Origin: Acidobacteriota bacterium
Lineage (GTDB): Bacteria > Acidobacteriota > Terriglobia > Acidiferrales > UBA7541
NCBI GenBank assembly: GCA_003165465.1
Contig: PLUM01000111.1
Location: 1-64,000 of the forward strand
Reading direction: 5' to 3'
Length of the DNA: 64,000 nucleotides
Position 1 is the first letter of the stretch. The number at the start of each line of letters is the position of its first letter. The translations under genes and the position numbers were made by a program. This document shows positions 53,304 through 61,965 of the stretch, in pieces. Under the pieces are notes generated by a model. That model did no database searches and had not been told where the DNA came from. It was given only the letters and a program-made list of their open reading frames with translations.

Positions 53304-55051
53304 TTGACTTTCATCACCACAAGCGTCCGGTCGTCCGTAATGGCGCCTCCCTGGGTAAATTCCTGCACGGCGTCGAACAAACGGTCGGCGAGTTCCGTTG
53401 AATTTAAATGCGCATTGGCCGCCAAAACGTCTTTAATGCGGTCGGTGCCGAAGAATTTCCCTTCCCGGTTGGCCGCTTCCGTCAGGCCGTCGGAAAACAA
53501 CAGAAGGATATCGCCCGGACTCAGGCGCACGCTCCATTCCTCGTAGATGGCATCGTCGAAAATGCCGATCGGAAATCCCGAAAGCGCGATCTGTTCGACG
53601 TGCCTGTCTTTCCACAGCAACGGCTGCGTCTGTCCCGCGTTCGCCAGGCGAAGTTTATTGCGGGCTTTTTGCCAAGTGGCGAAGCACATGGTCATATAGC
53701 GGCCATCCACGCGGCGGTCGCTCACGAGTTGATTGAGCAGGTGAAGGAGTTCCGAGGGTTGAAGTTTCTGCGGAGAGATGCTGCGCAGGATTCCTGTGGC
53801 CACCGCGCCGTAGAGCGCCGCGGCGCTTCCCTTTCCGCTGACGTCTCCCAGAGCGACGCCCAATTGTTGCGTCCCGTAGGAAAGAAAATCGTACAAATCG
53901 CCGCAGACTTCCCGCGCGGAAAGAATGCGCGCCGTGATGTCCAGGCCATAATCGATGCTGGGCACGGGACGCAAGAGCGCGGTTTGCAGGCGCTGCGCGG
54001 CCGTCAGCTCGCGCTCCATGCGTGCTTCTTCCTTGGCTAGTTTCTCATACAGGCGCGCGTTTTCAAGCGACACCGCCAGATGGGCCGCCAGGATCGTGAG
54101 TGTCTGCACGTGGTCCTCGGTGAAATAATTGACCTGGGGGCTTTCCAGATCGAGAACGCCCACGACGCGCCCCTTGTGAATCATGGGAATCGCCAGCTCG
54201 GAACGCGTTTCCGGATTGATCATGATGTAGCGCGAATCGACCGTAACGTCGGGCACGCGAATGGGCGATTCCGTGGCAATCGCCGTTCCGACAATTCCCT
54301 CGTTCGGGATCACTCGCAGCTTTCCTTGCGCGCTCTGGCCGTATTTCATGTCCAGGCGGTGTCGAAAAACCTTTGTCGATTCGTCGTACAGCAGGATGCC
54401 CAAAATCTGATAGTCGATGACGCGCTTGACGAGTTCCGCCGCGCGGCGCAGCAATTCCTCCACCACGAGTATGGAATTCGCCTCGCGGCCCACTTCGTTG
54501 AGGACCAGAAGCGTATCGGCCTGGCTGCGAACGCGTTCAAAGAGCCGCGCATTTTCGATGGCGATGGCCAAACGGCTGGCCATCAGGGTCAACACGCTTT
54601 GCTGATCGGGTGTGAAGCTATCGACCTGCGTGCTCTGAATGTCGAGCACCCCGATCGCCGTCCCCTTCACCATGAGGGGGACGGCCATTTCAGAGCGAAC
54701 CGAATCGATAATGTTGATGTAACGGGGATCGTCCCGCACGTCCGGCACGCGCACTGCGCGCCCGGTCGTCGCGGCCGTGCCCGTGATTCCATGCCCGATC
54801 GGAATCATCCAATCCTTGCCCGCTCCGTCTCCATACCCGATGGTGAAGCGGTGGTAAAGCCGCTGCATCGACTCGTCGACCAGCATCACGCTGAAGATTT
54901 CGTAATTGATCAGGCGCTTCACGAGCGCCGCGGTCTTGGCCAGCACTTCGTCGAGGTCGAGCGAGGAATTGATCTCCTCGCCGATTTCAACCAGCGTGGC
55001 CAGCACTTCCGTGGGAACGTTGAGTGGCGCCGAAGTTTGTATGGGATCCAT
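53300..55051 (-). CDS. GAF-GAF-PP2C (SpoIIE/RsbU-type) phosphatase
   Basis: This 583-residue protein starts at MDPIQTSAPLNVPTEV. It has two GAF domains (about 25-165 and 190-330), a coiled coil (EKLAKEEARMERELTAAQRL) and a C-terminal PP2C/SpoIIE phosphatase with ARILSAREVCGDLYDFL, LGDVSGKGSAAALYG and SDGLTEAAN metal-binding motifs. It would act in a partner-switching signalling pathway. No ribosome-binding site is seen before the start. It is coupled to lysA. Confidence 0.9.
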   Translation of the reverse strand: MDPIQTSAPLNVPTEVLATLVEIGEEINSSLDLDEVLAKTAALVKRLINYEIFSVMLVDESMQRLYHRFTIGYGDGAGKDWMIPIGHGITGTAATTGRAVRVPDVRDDPRYINIIDSVRSEMAVPLMVKGTAIGVLDIQSTQVDSFTPDQQSVLTLMASRLAIAIENARLFERVRSQADTLLVLNEVGREANSILVVEELLRRAAELVKRVIDYQILGILLYDESTKVFRHRLDMKYGQSAQGKLRVIPNEGIVGTAIATESPIRVPDVTVDSRYIMINPETRSELAIPMIHKGRVVGVLDLESPQVNYFTEDHVQTLTILAAHLAVSLENARLYEKLAKEEARMERELTAAQRLQTALLRPVPSIDYGLDITARILSAREVCGDLYDFLSYGTQQLGVALGDVSGKGSAAALYGAVATGILRSISPQKLQPSELLHLLNQLVSDRRVDGRYMTMCFATWQKARNKLRLANAGQTQPLLWKDRHVEQIALSGFPIGIFDDAIYEEWSVRLSPGDILLLFSDGLTEAANREGKFFGTDRIKDVLAANAHLNSTELADRLFDAVQEFTQGGAITDDRTLVVMKVK

Positions 55052-55208
55052 AAATAAAAGTGAATGCGCGCCGCCCAATACCGAAGGGAGCGCGGCGCGA
55101 TTCCCCGGAAATCATTTTTAGTATATCAGGTGGAGATTATGCGCTCGTGAAAAACCGATGAATTGCCCGTATTTCACGTCCACACAATTCGATTTGTCGC
55201 GTCAGAAA

Positions 55209-56132
55209 TTAGCAGGAAGCCGGTGTTGAGGCAATCGCCTGAGGAGACGCCGGGCCTGCCGCCTGCTCCATGATTTTAACGCTGGCGCTCGCGCCAATGC
55301 GCGTCGCGCCCGCGCAAACCATTTTCTTCAGATCGTCGAAGGTGCGCACTCCGCCCGATGCTTTGACGCCGATTCCCGCGCCGACCACGGCGCGCATCAA
55401 TGCCACATCCTCGGCCGTGGCCCCTCCCGTGCTGAAGCCAGTAGAAGTTTTGACAAAATCCGCGCCGGCCCTCTTGCTGGCAAGCGCCGCGCGCACCTTT
55501 TCCTCAACCGTGAGCAGAGATGTCTCGAAAATTACCTTGCAGATTGCGCCGGCCCGGTGCGCTGCTTCCACAACTCCACGAATATCGGATTCCACCACGT
55601 CATCCTGGCTGGATTTCAGTGCGCCAATGTTGATCACCATGTCGACTTCCTGCGCGCCCAGCTTGATGGCTTCCTCGGCTTCGTGAATTTTTATTTGGGA
55701 AAGCGTCGCGCCCAGTGGAAAACCGATTACGGTGCAGACTTTTACTTTTGTGCCGCGCACCATTTCGGCGGCAAGCGGGACGTTCCAGGGATTGATACAC
55801 ACGGACGCGAAACCGAAACGTACGGCTTCCTGGCAGAGTTTGCGAATGTCGTCGCGCGAAGCTTCCGGTTTCAATAGCGTGTGATCGATCAGGCCCGCAA
55901 AGCCGGATTCCAATTCAACGACCGACGGACCGCAGGAAATTCGGTCGGCACCGGCTTCGACCACCGCGCGGGTTTTTCTGGCGCATTTCTCGGCGCAGTT
56001 CAGGTCGCAATCCGGGCAAATTTCGCTGTCATCCCCCGCTCCGGGAACAATCGTCCTGCCGGGAGCGCCGAGGTAACGCACCACTTCTTCGGTGACTGCG
56101 CGGACAATTTCGTCGAATTCGGTTTCGTTCAC
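55209..56132 (-). CDS. deoC: Deoxyribose-phosphate aldolase with N-terminal extension
   Basis: This 307-residue protein has an aldolase core beginning near [11 protein letters not shown], with a catalytic Lys in [12 protein letters not shown] and the Schiff-base Lys in [15 protein letters not shown]. It splits deoxyribose 5-phosphate to acetaldehyde and glyceraldehyde 3-phosphate. About 75 residues precede the core: an amphipathic helix ([17 protein letters not shown]) and a Cys-rich [12 protein letters not shown]. Such extensions are found on microcompartment-associated DeoC proteins. It lies directly next to an rpiB homologue on the same strand. Confidence 0.88.
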   Translation of the reverse strand: MNETEFDEIVRAVTEEVVRYLGAPGRTIVPGAGDDSEICPDCDLNCAEKCARKTRAVVEAGADRISCGPSVVELESGFAGLIDHTLLKPEASRDDIRKLCQEAVRFGFASVCINPWNVPLAAEMVRGTKVKVCTVIGFPLGATLSQIKIHEAEEAIKLGAQEVDMVINIGALKSSQDDVVESDIRGVVEAAHRAGAICKVIFETSLLTVEEKVRAALASKRAGADFVKTSTGFSTGGATAEDVALMRAVVGAGIGVKASGGVRTFDDLKKMVCAGATRIGASASVKIMEQAAGPASPQAIASTPASC

Positions 56133-56277
56133 TCGTTAGCCTTGGTCGAATCGCACGGATGAATGCACGAAATAATTAAGCCGATTGCATCGCTTTACGA
56201 AAGACCCCGCCTCTGGAGAGGCGGGCTACAAAAACCCGCTGTCGCCCGCGTCTTCGGACCCGGACATTTCCGCTACG

Positions 56278-56949
56278 CTAGCGCTTAGCGGAGCGTTCCT
56301 CGATGGCGCGAATTTTGTCCACGCGACGCTGGTGGCGACCACCGGCGAAAGGTGTCGCGAGCCACAACGCCACGATTTCGCGAGCGGCTTCCGGCGATAG
56401 CAGCTTTGCGCCCAGCGTCAGCACGTTGGCGTCGTTGTGCTCGCGGCTGTTGCGCGCCGTCGCGCGATCATAGCATAGCGCCGCGCGCACTCCCGGCACC
56501 TTGTTCGCGGCAATCGAGCTGCCAATGCCCGCGCCGTCGAGCACAATGCCGAGCCACGCTTCCCCGCGCGCGACCGCGTTGCCGACAGCCTCAGCAAAAT
56601 CCGGATAATCGACGGCCTCCGCGCTATCCGTTCCGAGGTCGAGGGCAACGTAGCCCCAATCACGCAGGTGTCCTTTCAGTTGTTGCTTGAGTTCGAAGCC
56701 GCCGTGATCGGCGCCAATGGCCACTATGCGTGAGGATTTCTTAGCCGAGATTTCCTCGGGAACCGCGCCGGATGCCGCTTCCTGCGCGTGCGCCGAAACC
56801 GCGCGAAACGCGATCCCGCGCCGCTCGGCCTCTTCTCGAGCGAGAAGCGTGACGATCGTCTCGTCCGTAATGGCAAGCTCGCCATTTTGCGGGACGCGCT
56901 CCAAATCCGCGACTGTAATGAGAGGTTTCATGAAAATCGGGTGGCTCAA
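56278..56949 (-). CDS. rpiB: RpiB-type isomerase, altered active site, N-terminal extension
   Basis: This 223-residue protein is a ribose-5-phosphate isomerase B homologue (IVAIGADHGGFELKQQL, REHNDANVL, FAGGRHQRRVDKIRAIE). The usual Cys of the ICGTGxG motif is replaced by Asp: LDGAGIGSSIAANK. About 75 residues precede the core (ITVADLERVPQNGELAITDE), not part of ordinary RpiB. It is probably co-transcribed with the deoC at 55209, 145 bases apart. It may act on another aldose phosphate or use the Asp as base. Confidence 0.85.
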   Translation of the reverse strand: MSHPIFMKPLITVADLERVPQNGELAITDETIVTLLAREEAERRGIAFRAVSAHAQEAASGAVPEEISAKKSSRIVAIGADHGGFELKQQLKGHLRDWGYVALDLGTDSAEAVDYPDFAEAVGNAVARGEAWLGIVLDGAGIGSSIAANKVPGVRAALCYDRATARNSREHNDANVLTLGAKLLSPEAAREIVALWLATPFAGGRHQRRVDKIRAIEERSAKR

Positions 56950-57063
56950 ACCGTCTCGGCTATCAGGGTTTACCAGGTTGCAGAAAAAGTTTCCATTCTT
57001 GTCATTCCGAGCGAAGCGAGGAATGACAAAATGCCTTGGCGCTCTTCCCGCAGCCTGTTACGG

Positions 57064-57609
57064 CTACGATGGCGGAAGCGAGAGAACGCACACGTCCTTC
57101 AGATTGCGATAGCGCTCCGCGTAGTCAAGACCGTAGCCGACGACGAATTCGTTCGGAATCTGGAACCCGACGTAGTCCGCCTTCACGTCTTTTTTAATGC
57201 GCCGCTCCGGCTTGTCGAGCAGTGCGGCGATCTTCAGCGAATTCGGCTTGCGCTGCTGGAGAACGCGCAGCAGGTAGCCGAGCGTAAGCCCCGTGTCCAA
57301 AATATCCTCGACCACGATGACATTGAGGCCCTCGATGCTAGTATCCAGGTCTTTCATGAGGCGCACCTGGCCGGAGGTCTGGCTGCCATGCCCATAACTG
57401 GAGACGGACATAAAATCCAGCGACACATCGACACGAATCTGGCGAATCAAATCCGATAGGAAAATCGCCGCGCCCTTGAGCACGCCGATCAGGTGAACGC
57501 GCTGTCCCTTGTAATCCTTCGAAATTTGATGACCCATTTCGCGCACGCGCTTCTGAATGGCGCTGCTGCGCAACAGAACTTTCAGATGCTCCTGCCCATG
57601 ACCGTGCAC
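57064..57609 (-). CDS. hpt: Hypoxanthine phosphoribosyltransferase
   Basis: This 181-residue protein has the PRPP-binding motif VIVVEDILDTGLTL and the flexible-loop region MSVSSYGHGSQTSG. It salvages hypoxanthine/guanine to nucleotides. GTG start with GGAGGTGA seven bases upstream. Length is normal. Confidence 0.93.
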   Translation of the reverse strand: MHGHGQEHLKVLLRSSAIQKRVREMGHQISKDYKGQRVHLIGVLKGAAIFLSDLIRQIRVDVSLDFMSVSSYGHGSQTSGQVRLMKDLDTSIEGLNVIVVEDILDTGLTLGYLLRVLQQRKPNSLKIAALLDKPERRIKKDVKADYVGFQIPNEFVVGYGLDYAERYRNLKDVCVLSLPPS

Positions 57610-57751
57610 TGGGAATCACCTCCGCCTAGGAAGCGGTTACTCTAGCGCAGCGAGTGTGAAAGCTCAAGGCGTTGCATGTGCTGTTTCTTTACATTGCGAG
57701 AAGAGATCGGATTGCCTCGATTGGCGCGCCGTGGCAATCTGAAGGACACTT

Positions 57752-58762
57752 ATGGCCTTGGCAAATGAAAATTGGAAGGACAAGCGCGTCATCGTAACGG
57801 GCGGCGCTGGATTCATTGGCAGCGTGCTGGTCTGGGAACTCAATCGCCGGGGGTGCTCTCAGGTGGCGATTGTGGATTTTCCGGCGGACCGCGAAAAGAG
57901 CGCCAATCTTGCCGGCTTGCACTACACGGAACTGATTGAGCCTGCCGCGCTGTCTGCTCGGCTTTCCTCGAGATCGCTGGGAAAGCTCGACTGCATCTTT
58001 CACTTGGGTGCGTGCTCGTCGACCACGGAAACGAACGAAACCTACCTGCGCGAAAATAATTACGAGTATTCGCGCGCGCTCGCGGAATGGGCGCTCGGAG
58101 CGGGCGTGCGTTTTGTCTACGCTTCTTCCGCGGCGACCTACGGAGACGGCAGCGCGGGCATGGACGATTCCGACCCGCGACAGATGGAGCGCTTGCGGCC
58201 GCTGAATCTCTACGGCCAATCCAAGCAATGGATGGACCTGCACGCCTGGCGGGAGAGATGGCTCGACCGCATCGTAGGACTGAAATATTTCAACGTTTTT
58301 GGTCCCAACGAGAATCATAAGGGGGACATGCGCAGCCTGGTGTGCAAAGCCTATGCCGAAGTCCTCAGGACCGGCGCGATTCAGCTCTTCAAGAGCTATC
58401 GCCCTGAATACCGCGACGGTGAACAGCGGCGCGATTTTCTCTACGTCAAGGATGCAGTAGCCATGACGCTGCACCTCGCCGCGACTCCGGCGGCAAACGG
58501 CATTTTCAATATCGGCTCGGGAGAAGCGCGCACGTGGAACGACCTGGCGCGCGCCGTGTTCGCTGTGCTTGGCCGCGCGCCGCGCATCGAATACATCGAC
58601 ATGCCGGAAACGATTCGCGAAAAGTATCAGTACTTCACGCAGGCGGACATACACAAGCTGCGCGTCACGCGTTACGACCAGCCCATCACTTCGCTCGAAG
58701 ACGCCGTGCGCGATTACGTTGTGAATTACCTCGCGCAGGGACGCACGGTTGGCGCTACTTAA
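57752..58762 (+). CDS. hldD: ADP-L-glycero-D-manno-heptose-6-epimerase homologue
   Basis: This 336-residue short-chain dehydrogenase has the nucleotide-binding GGAGFIGSVLV, VFHLGACSSTTETN, the catalytic YGQSK (Y-x-x-x-K) and FNVFGPNENHKGDM, all typical of HldD. It provides heptose for lipopolysaccharide. It is divergent from hpt. Confidence 0.9.
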   Translation: MALANENWKDKRVIVTGGAGFIGSVLVWELNRRGCSQVAIVDFPADREKSANLAGLHYTELIEPAALSARLSSRSLGKLDCIFHLGACSSTTETNETYLRENNYEYSRALAEWALGAGVRFVYASSAATYGDGSAGMDDSDPRQMERLRPLNLYGQSKQWMDLHAWRERWLDRIVGLKYFNVFGPNENHKGDMRSLVCKAYAEVLRTGAIQLFKSYRPEYRDGEQRRDFLYVKDAVAMTLHLAATPAANGIFNIGSGEARTWNDLARAVFAVLGRAPRIEYIDMPETIREKYQYFTQADIHKLRVTRYDQPITSLEDAVRDYVVNYLAQGRTVGAT

Positions 58763-58776
58763 CACCGTCCTCTACT

Positions 58777-59880
58777 TCACTCCACCCAATCGGCTATGAA
58801 AATATTTGTTTCGTGCGGGGCTTTGCCGTTGCGATTCGAGGCCCATACGAGGCGTTTCCCATCGGAGGAGAACATGGGGAAAGCGTCGAAATCAGGGTGG
58901 TAAGTGATCTGTTCGAGGCCCGTGCCGTCGACGTTGATGGCGTAGAGATCGAAGCCGCTGGGGTCTTTTTGGTTGGCCATGTTGGAGGAGAAAATGATGC
59001 GTTTGCCGCGGGGGAAGAAATACGGCGCGAAATTTGCCGCGCCGTTGTGCGTGACCTGGCGCTTATTCTTGCCGTCGGCGTCCATCACCCAGATTTCCAG
59101 GTTGCCGGGCCGGATCAGTCCGCGCGAAAGCAGGTCCTTGTAGTCGGCAATTTCCTGCGGCGTTTTCGGCTGCTCCGAGCGGTAGACGATTTTCTTGCCG
59201 TCGTCGGAAAAGAACGCGCCGCCATCGTAGCCCAGCTCGTGCGTGAGCTGGCGGACATCGCTGCCGTCCGCGTTCATCGTAAAAATGTCGAGGTCGCCGT
59301 TGCGCGTAGAGGTGAAGACAATTTTCTTTCCGTCGCGGCTGATGGTCGATTCCGCGTTATAGCTGACGGGAGAGTTGCTCAGGCGTCGCAGGTCGCTGCC
59401 GTCGGGCTTTGCGGTGTAAATTTCATAGGAGCTGTAAATCGGCCACACATAGCCGTGCGAATAATCGGGACGCGGCGGGCACTCGGCGCTGGTTTCGTGC
59501 GTCGAGGAAAACAGAATGCGGTTGCCTTTTGGGGAAAAGTAGCCGCACGTCGTGCGTCCCTTGCCCGTGCTCACGAGTTTTGGCGTGGCGGGCTTACCGT
59601 CCGGCGTATCCACGGGCATGGTGTACATCTGATCGCACGGAACGCCCGCGCCGGAGTGCATGAAGATCAGGGATTTGTCGTCCGCGGAAAAATATGCCTC
59701 GGCGTTAGTGCCGCCGAAGGTGAGTTGCCGCACGTTGCCCAGATGATTCTCGCCGGGAACCGTGAGCGGCTCGGAATTCGTTTTCGCCGCGATGGAGCCT
59801 TGCGAGTAGACTGCCAGGGACGCGGATGCGGAAATCAGCAAGAGGAAAAACGCGGGCCGTGCAATGCGGGACGTTGTCAT
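58777..59880 (-). CDS. PD40/TolB-like beta-propeller protein
   Basis: This 367-residue exported protein has a signal peptide (about 1-27) and several PD40 repeats (AEAYFSADDKSLIFMHSG, STISRDGKKIVFTSTRNG, SDVRQLTHELGYDGGAFFS), as in the TolB propeller. Likely a periplasmic binding or assembly factor. Role unknown. Confidence 0.85.
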   Translation of the reverse strand: MTTSRIARPAFFLLLISASASLAVYSQGSIAAKTNSEPLTVPGENHLGNVRQLTFGGTNAEAYFSADDKSLIFMHSGAGVPCDQMYTMPVDTPDGKPATPKLVSTGKGRTTCGYFSPKGNRILFSSTHETSAECPPRPDYSHGYVWPIYSSYEIYTAKPDGSDLRRLSNSPVSYNAESTISRDGKKIVFTSTRNGDLDIFTMNADGSDVRQLTHELGYDGGAFFSDDGKKIVYRSEQPKTPQEIADYKDLLSRGLIRPGNLEIWVMDADGKNKRQVTHNGAANFAPYFFPRGKRIIFSSNMANQKDPSGFDLYAINVDGTGLEQITYHPDFDAFPMFSSDGKRLVWASNRNGKAPHETNIFIADWVE

Positions 59881-60026
59881 TGTTTTTCTTTTTCCCGATT
59901 CGACTGATTGTAGCCCCCGTACTCAGACGCGGGAAAGTTTTCGCCGATGCGCGCGGATAGGCGTTGTATCAAAAATGTCCTGCGACGCCGCGAAAAGACC
60001 CCGCCTCTGAAGAGGCGGGCCACAGT

Positions 60027-61895
60027 TTATTTGCGCTGCTCCAGCGTTACGGATGCGCTGACCGGCTTGCCGTTGCGCAGGACCTGCACGTCCACCACGT
60101 CGCCCACCTTGCTGCGGCGCAGCGCGTCGGTGAAGTCGTATAAATTGTGGATCGGCTTGCCGCCAAACTCGACCAGGACATCGCCGGCCTTGAAGCCCGC
60201 CTTCGCCGCGGGAGATCCCGGGCGAACATCGGAAAACTTCACGCCGTTTTCTTCCTGCCCAAAATCCGGGATCGAGCCGAAATACGGCCCATAACCGCCG
60301 CCTCCGCTCGCGGCCGGTCCCGTTGGCTGATCTTCCTTCACCGTGACGAACGCCACGCGCTCGCTTGCGGAATCGAGTTTCAATGCCACATCGTCGATGA
60401 AATCCAGAAGCTTCGCCGCATCGGGCGCATCGATCTTGTCCCAGGTATCGGAAGGCTTATGGTAATCCGAGTGCAAACCCGAAAAAAAGAAGAGCACTGG
60501 AATTTTCTTTCCGACGAACGACGTGTGATCGCTTGCCGCGTAGCCACTAGCGGAATATTCGAAATGGAATGGGAACTTGCGCTTCTCCTCATCGAGAATG
60601 TCCTTGAACGTCGCTCCCGTTCCCGTTCCGCCAATGAAAACTTTTTCGTCCTTGATCCGGCCGATCATGTCCATGTTGATCATGGCGACGGCTTTTTCGA
60701 GCGGCAGCGTCGGCTCCTTCACCCACTCCGCCGACCCAAGCAGGCCCAGCTCTTCCCCCGCGAAATCCGCAAAAAGGATTCCTCGCTGGAGCTGGCCCTT
60801 GCGCGGGGCCAGCAGGCGCGCGAGTTCCAGCACGCCAGCGGTACCGGAAGCGTTGTCGTCCGCGCCGGGATGAATCTGACCAATCTGCGAAGGGGCAAGC
60901 GAATCGATGTTTCCGTAGCCGAGGTGATCGTAGTGCGCGCCGATGACGATGTACTCATCCGTTTTGCCGGGCAGATAGGCGAGCACATTGTTCACTGTCG
61001 CGCGCGTCTTCTCGATGTTGACGGTGAGCGAAATCCGCAACTTGTCTGAGAACGCAAAGGATGTGGGCGCCGAGGACGCATTGATTTGATCTTGAATTTC
61101 GGCGACTGTTTTGCCCGCGCCCGCAAACCACACATTCGCGGCTGCGTTTGTAGCCTGCACGATCGCGATGCCCGCGTTCTCCGGTCCGTTCACGCTGCCG
61201 AATTTCGTAAGCAGGTCTTCTTCCCCCGGCCCCACATTTCCGTTGAGCAGAATTACGGCCTTCGCGCCATGGTTCCGGGCGTTGATGGCCTTCGTGATGA
61301 GTTGGGAGTGCTGCGTCAGCCCGGCATTTCCGCTCTTCGCGGCAAAACCCGCCGGCTCGTAGCGCAGGATGACGGTAATTTTGTCTTTCACGTCAAGATG
61401 CGCGTAATCGTCATAGCCAAACTCGGGAGCGGTCACTCCATAACCGGCAAACACCACAACGCCCGCGGCATCACCGGACGCGGAAAAACTGAAAGGAACG
61501 AAATCCGCGTTCAGCGCCAATTCCCTTTTCGATTTGCCGTCGTCCACTTCCAGGCGATTGCCGTCTTTCAACTTTGCACCGGTAATTACCGTGAATGGCT
61601 GGAGGTAAGATTTCACTCCCGCCGGTTGCAATCGCAGGGAACGGTAGCGCCGCTCGATCAAATTCGCGGCGAGCTCAATGCCCTTGGTTCCCGCGCCACG
61701 TCCTTCCATGGCGGGAGCGGCGAGCGCTTTGATGTCATCCAAATAGCGTTTGGCGTCGGCGGAGTCGTTATTCGCCGCAACGCGAATGGCGCAAAAAGAA
61801 AGCGCGACGGCCAAGCCCGCTACGCGCCAGCGCCGGGAACGAATTGAAGCAGTTGTCGTTGAGCGATTCATTTGATTGCGTGTGAAGGAGACCAT
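60027..61895 (-). CDS. M28 zinc peptidase with PA and PDZ domains
   Basis: This 622-residue exported peptidase has a signal-like N-terminus, then an inserted PA domain (about 130-270). Zinc ligands are in GAHYDHLG, GADDNASGTAG, FAGEELGLLGS and ASDHTSFVG. The C-terminal PDZ domain reads VRPGSPAAKAGFKAGDVLVE. It would cleave peptides in the periplasm. An alternative start at 61871 (MNRSTTTASIR) is equally possible. Confidence 0.9.
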   Translation of the reverse strand: MVSFTRNQMNRSTTTASIRSRRWRVAGLAVALSFCAIRVAANNDSADAKRYLDDIKALAAPAMEGRGAGTKGIELAANLIERRYRSLRLQPAGVKSYLQPFTVITGAKLKDGNRLEVDDGKSKRELALNADFVPFSFSASGDAAGVVVFAGYGVTAPEFGYDDYAHLDVKDKITVILRYEPAGFAAKSGNAGLTQHSQLITKAINARNHGAKAVILLNGNVGPGEEDLLTKFGSVNGPENAGIAIVQATNAAANVWFAGAGKTVAEIQDQINASSAPTSFAFSDKLRISLTVNIEKTRATVNNVLAYLPGKTDEYIVIGAHYDHLGYGNIDSLAPSQIGQIHPGADDNASGTAGVLELARLLAPRKGQLQRGILFADFAGEELGLLGSAEWVKEPTLPLEKAVAMINMDMIGRIKDEKVFIGGTGTGATFKDILDEEKRKFPFHFEYSASGYAASDHTSFVGKKIPVLFFFSGLHSDYHKPSDTWDKIDAPDAAKLLDFIDDVALKLDSASERVAFVTVKEDQPTGPAASGGGGYGPYFGSIPDFGQEENGVKFSDVRPGSPAAKAGFKAGDVLVEFGGKPIHNLYDFTDALRRSKVGDVVDVQVLRNGKPVSASVTLEQRK

Positions 61896-61965
61896 CTAAC
61901 ATTGGGAATCGTATGCCGCGCCTGAAAGCCTGTCAAATGGCACGCGCATATGCGGACGTTGCAGT

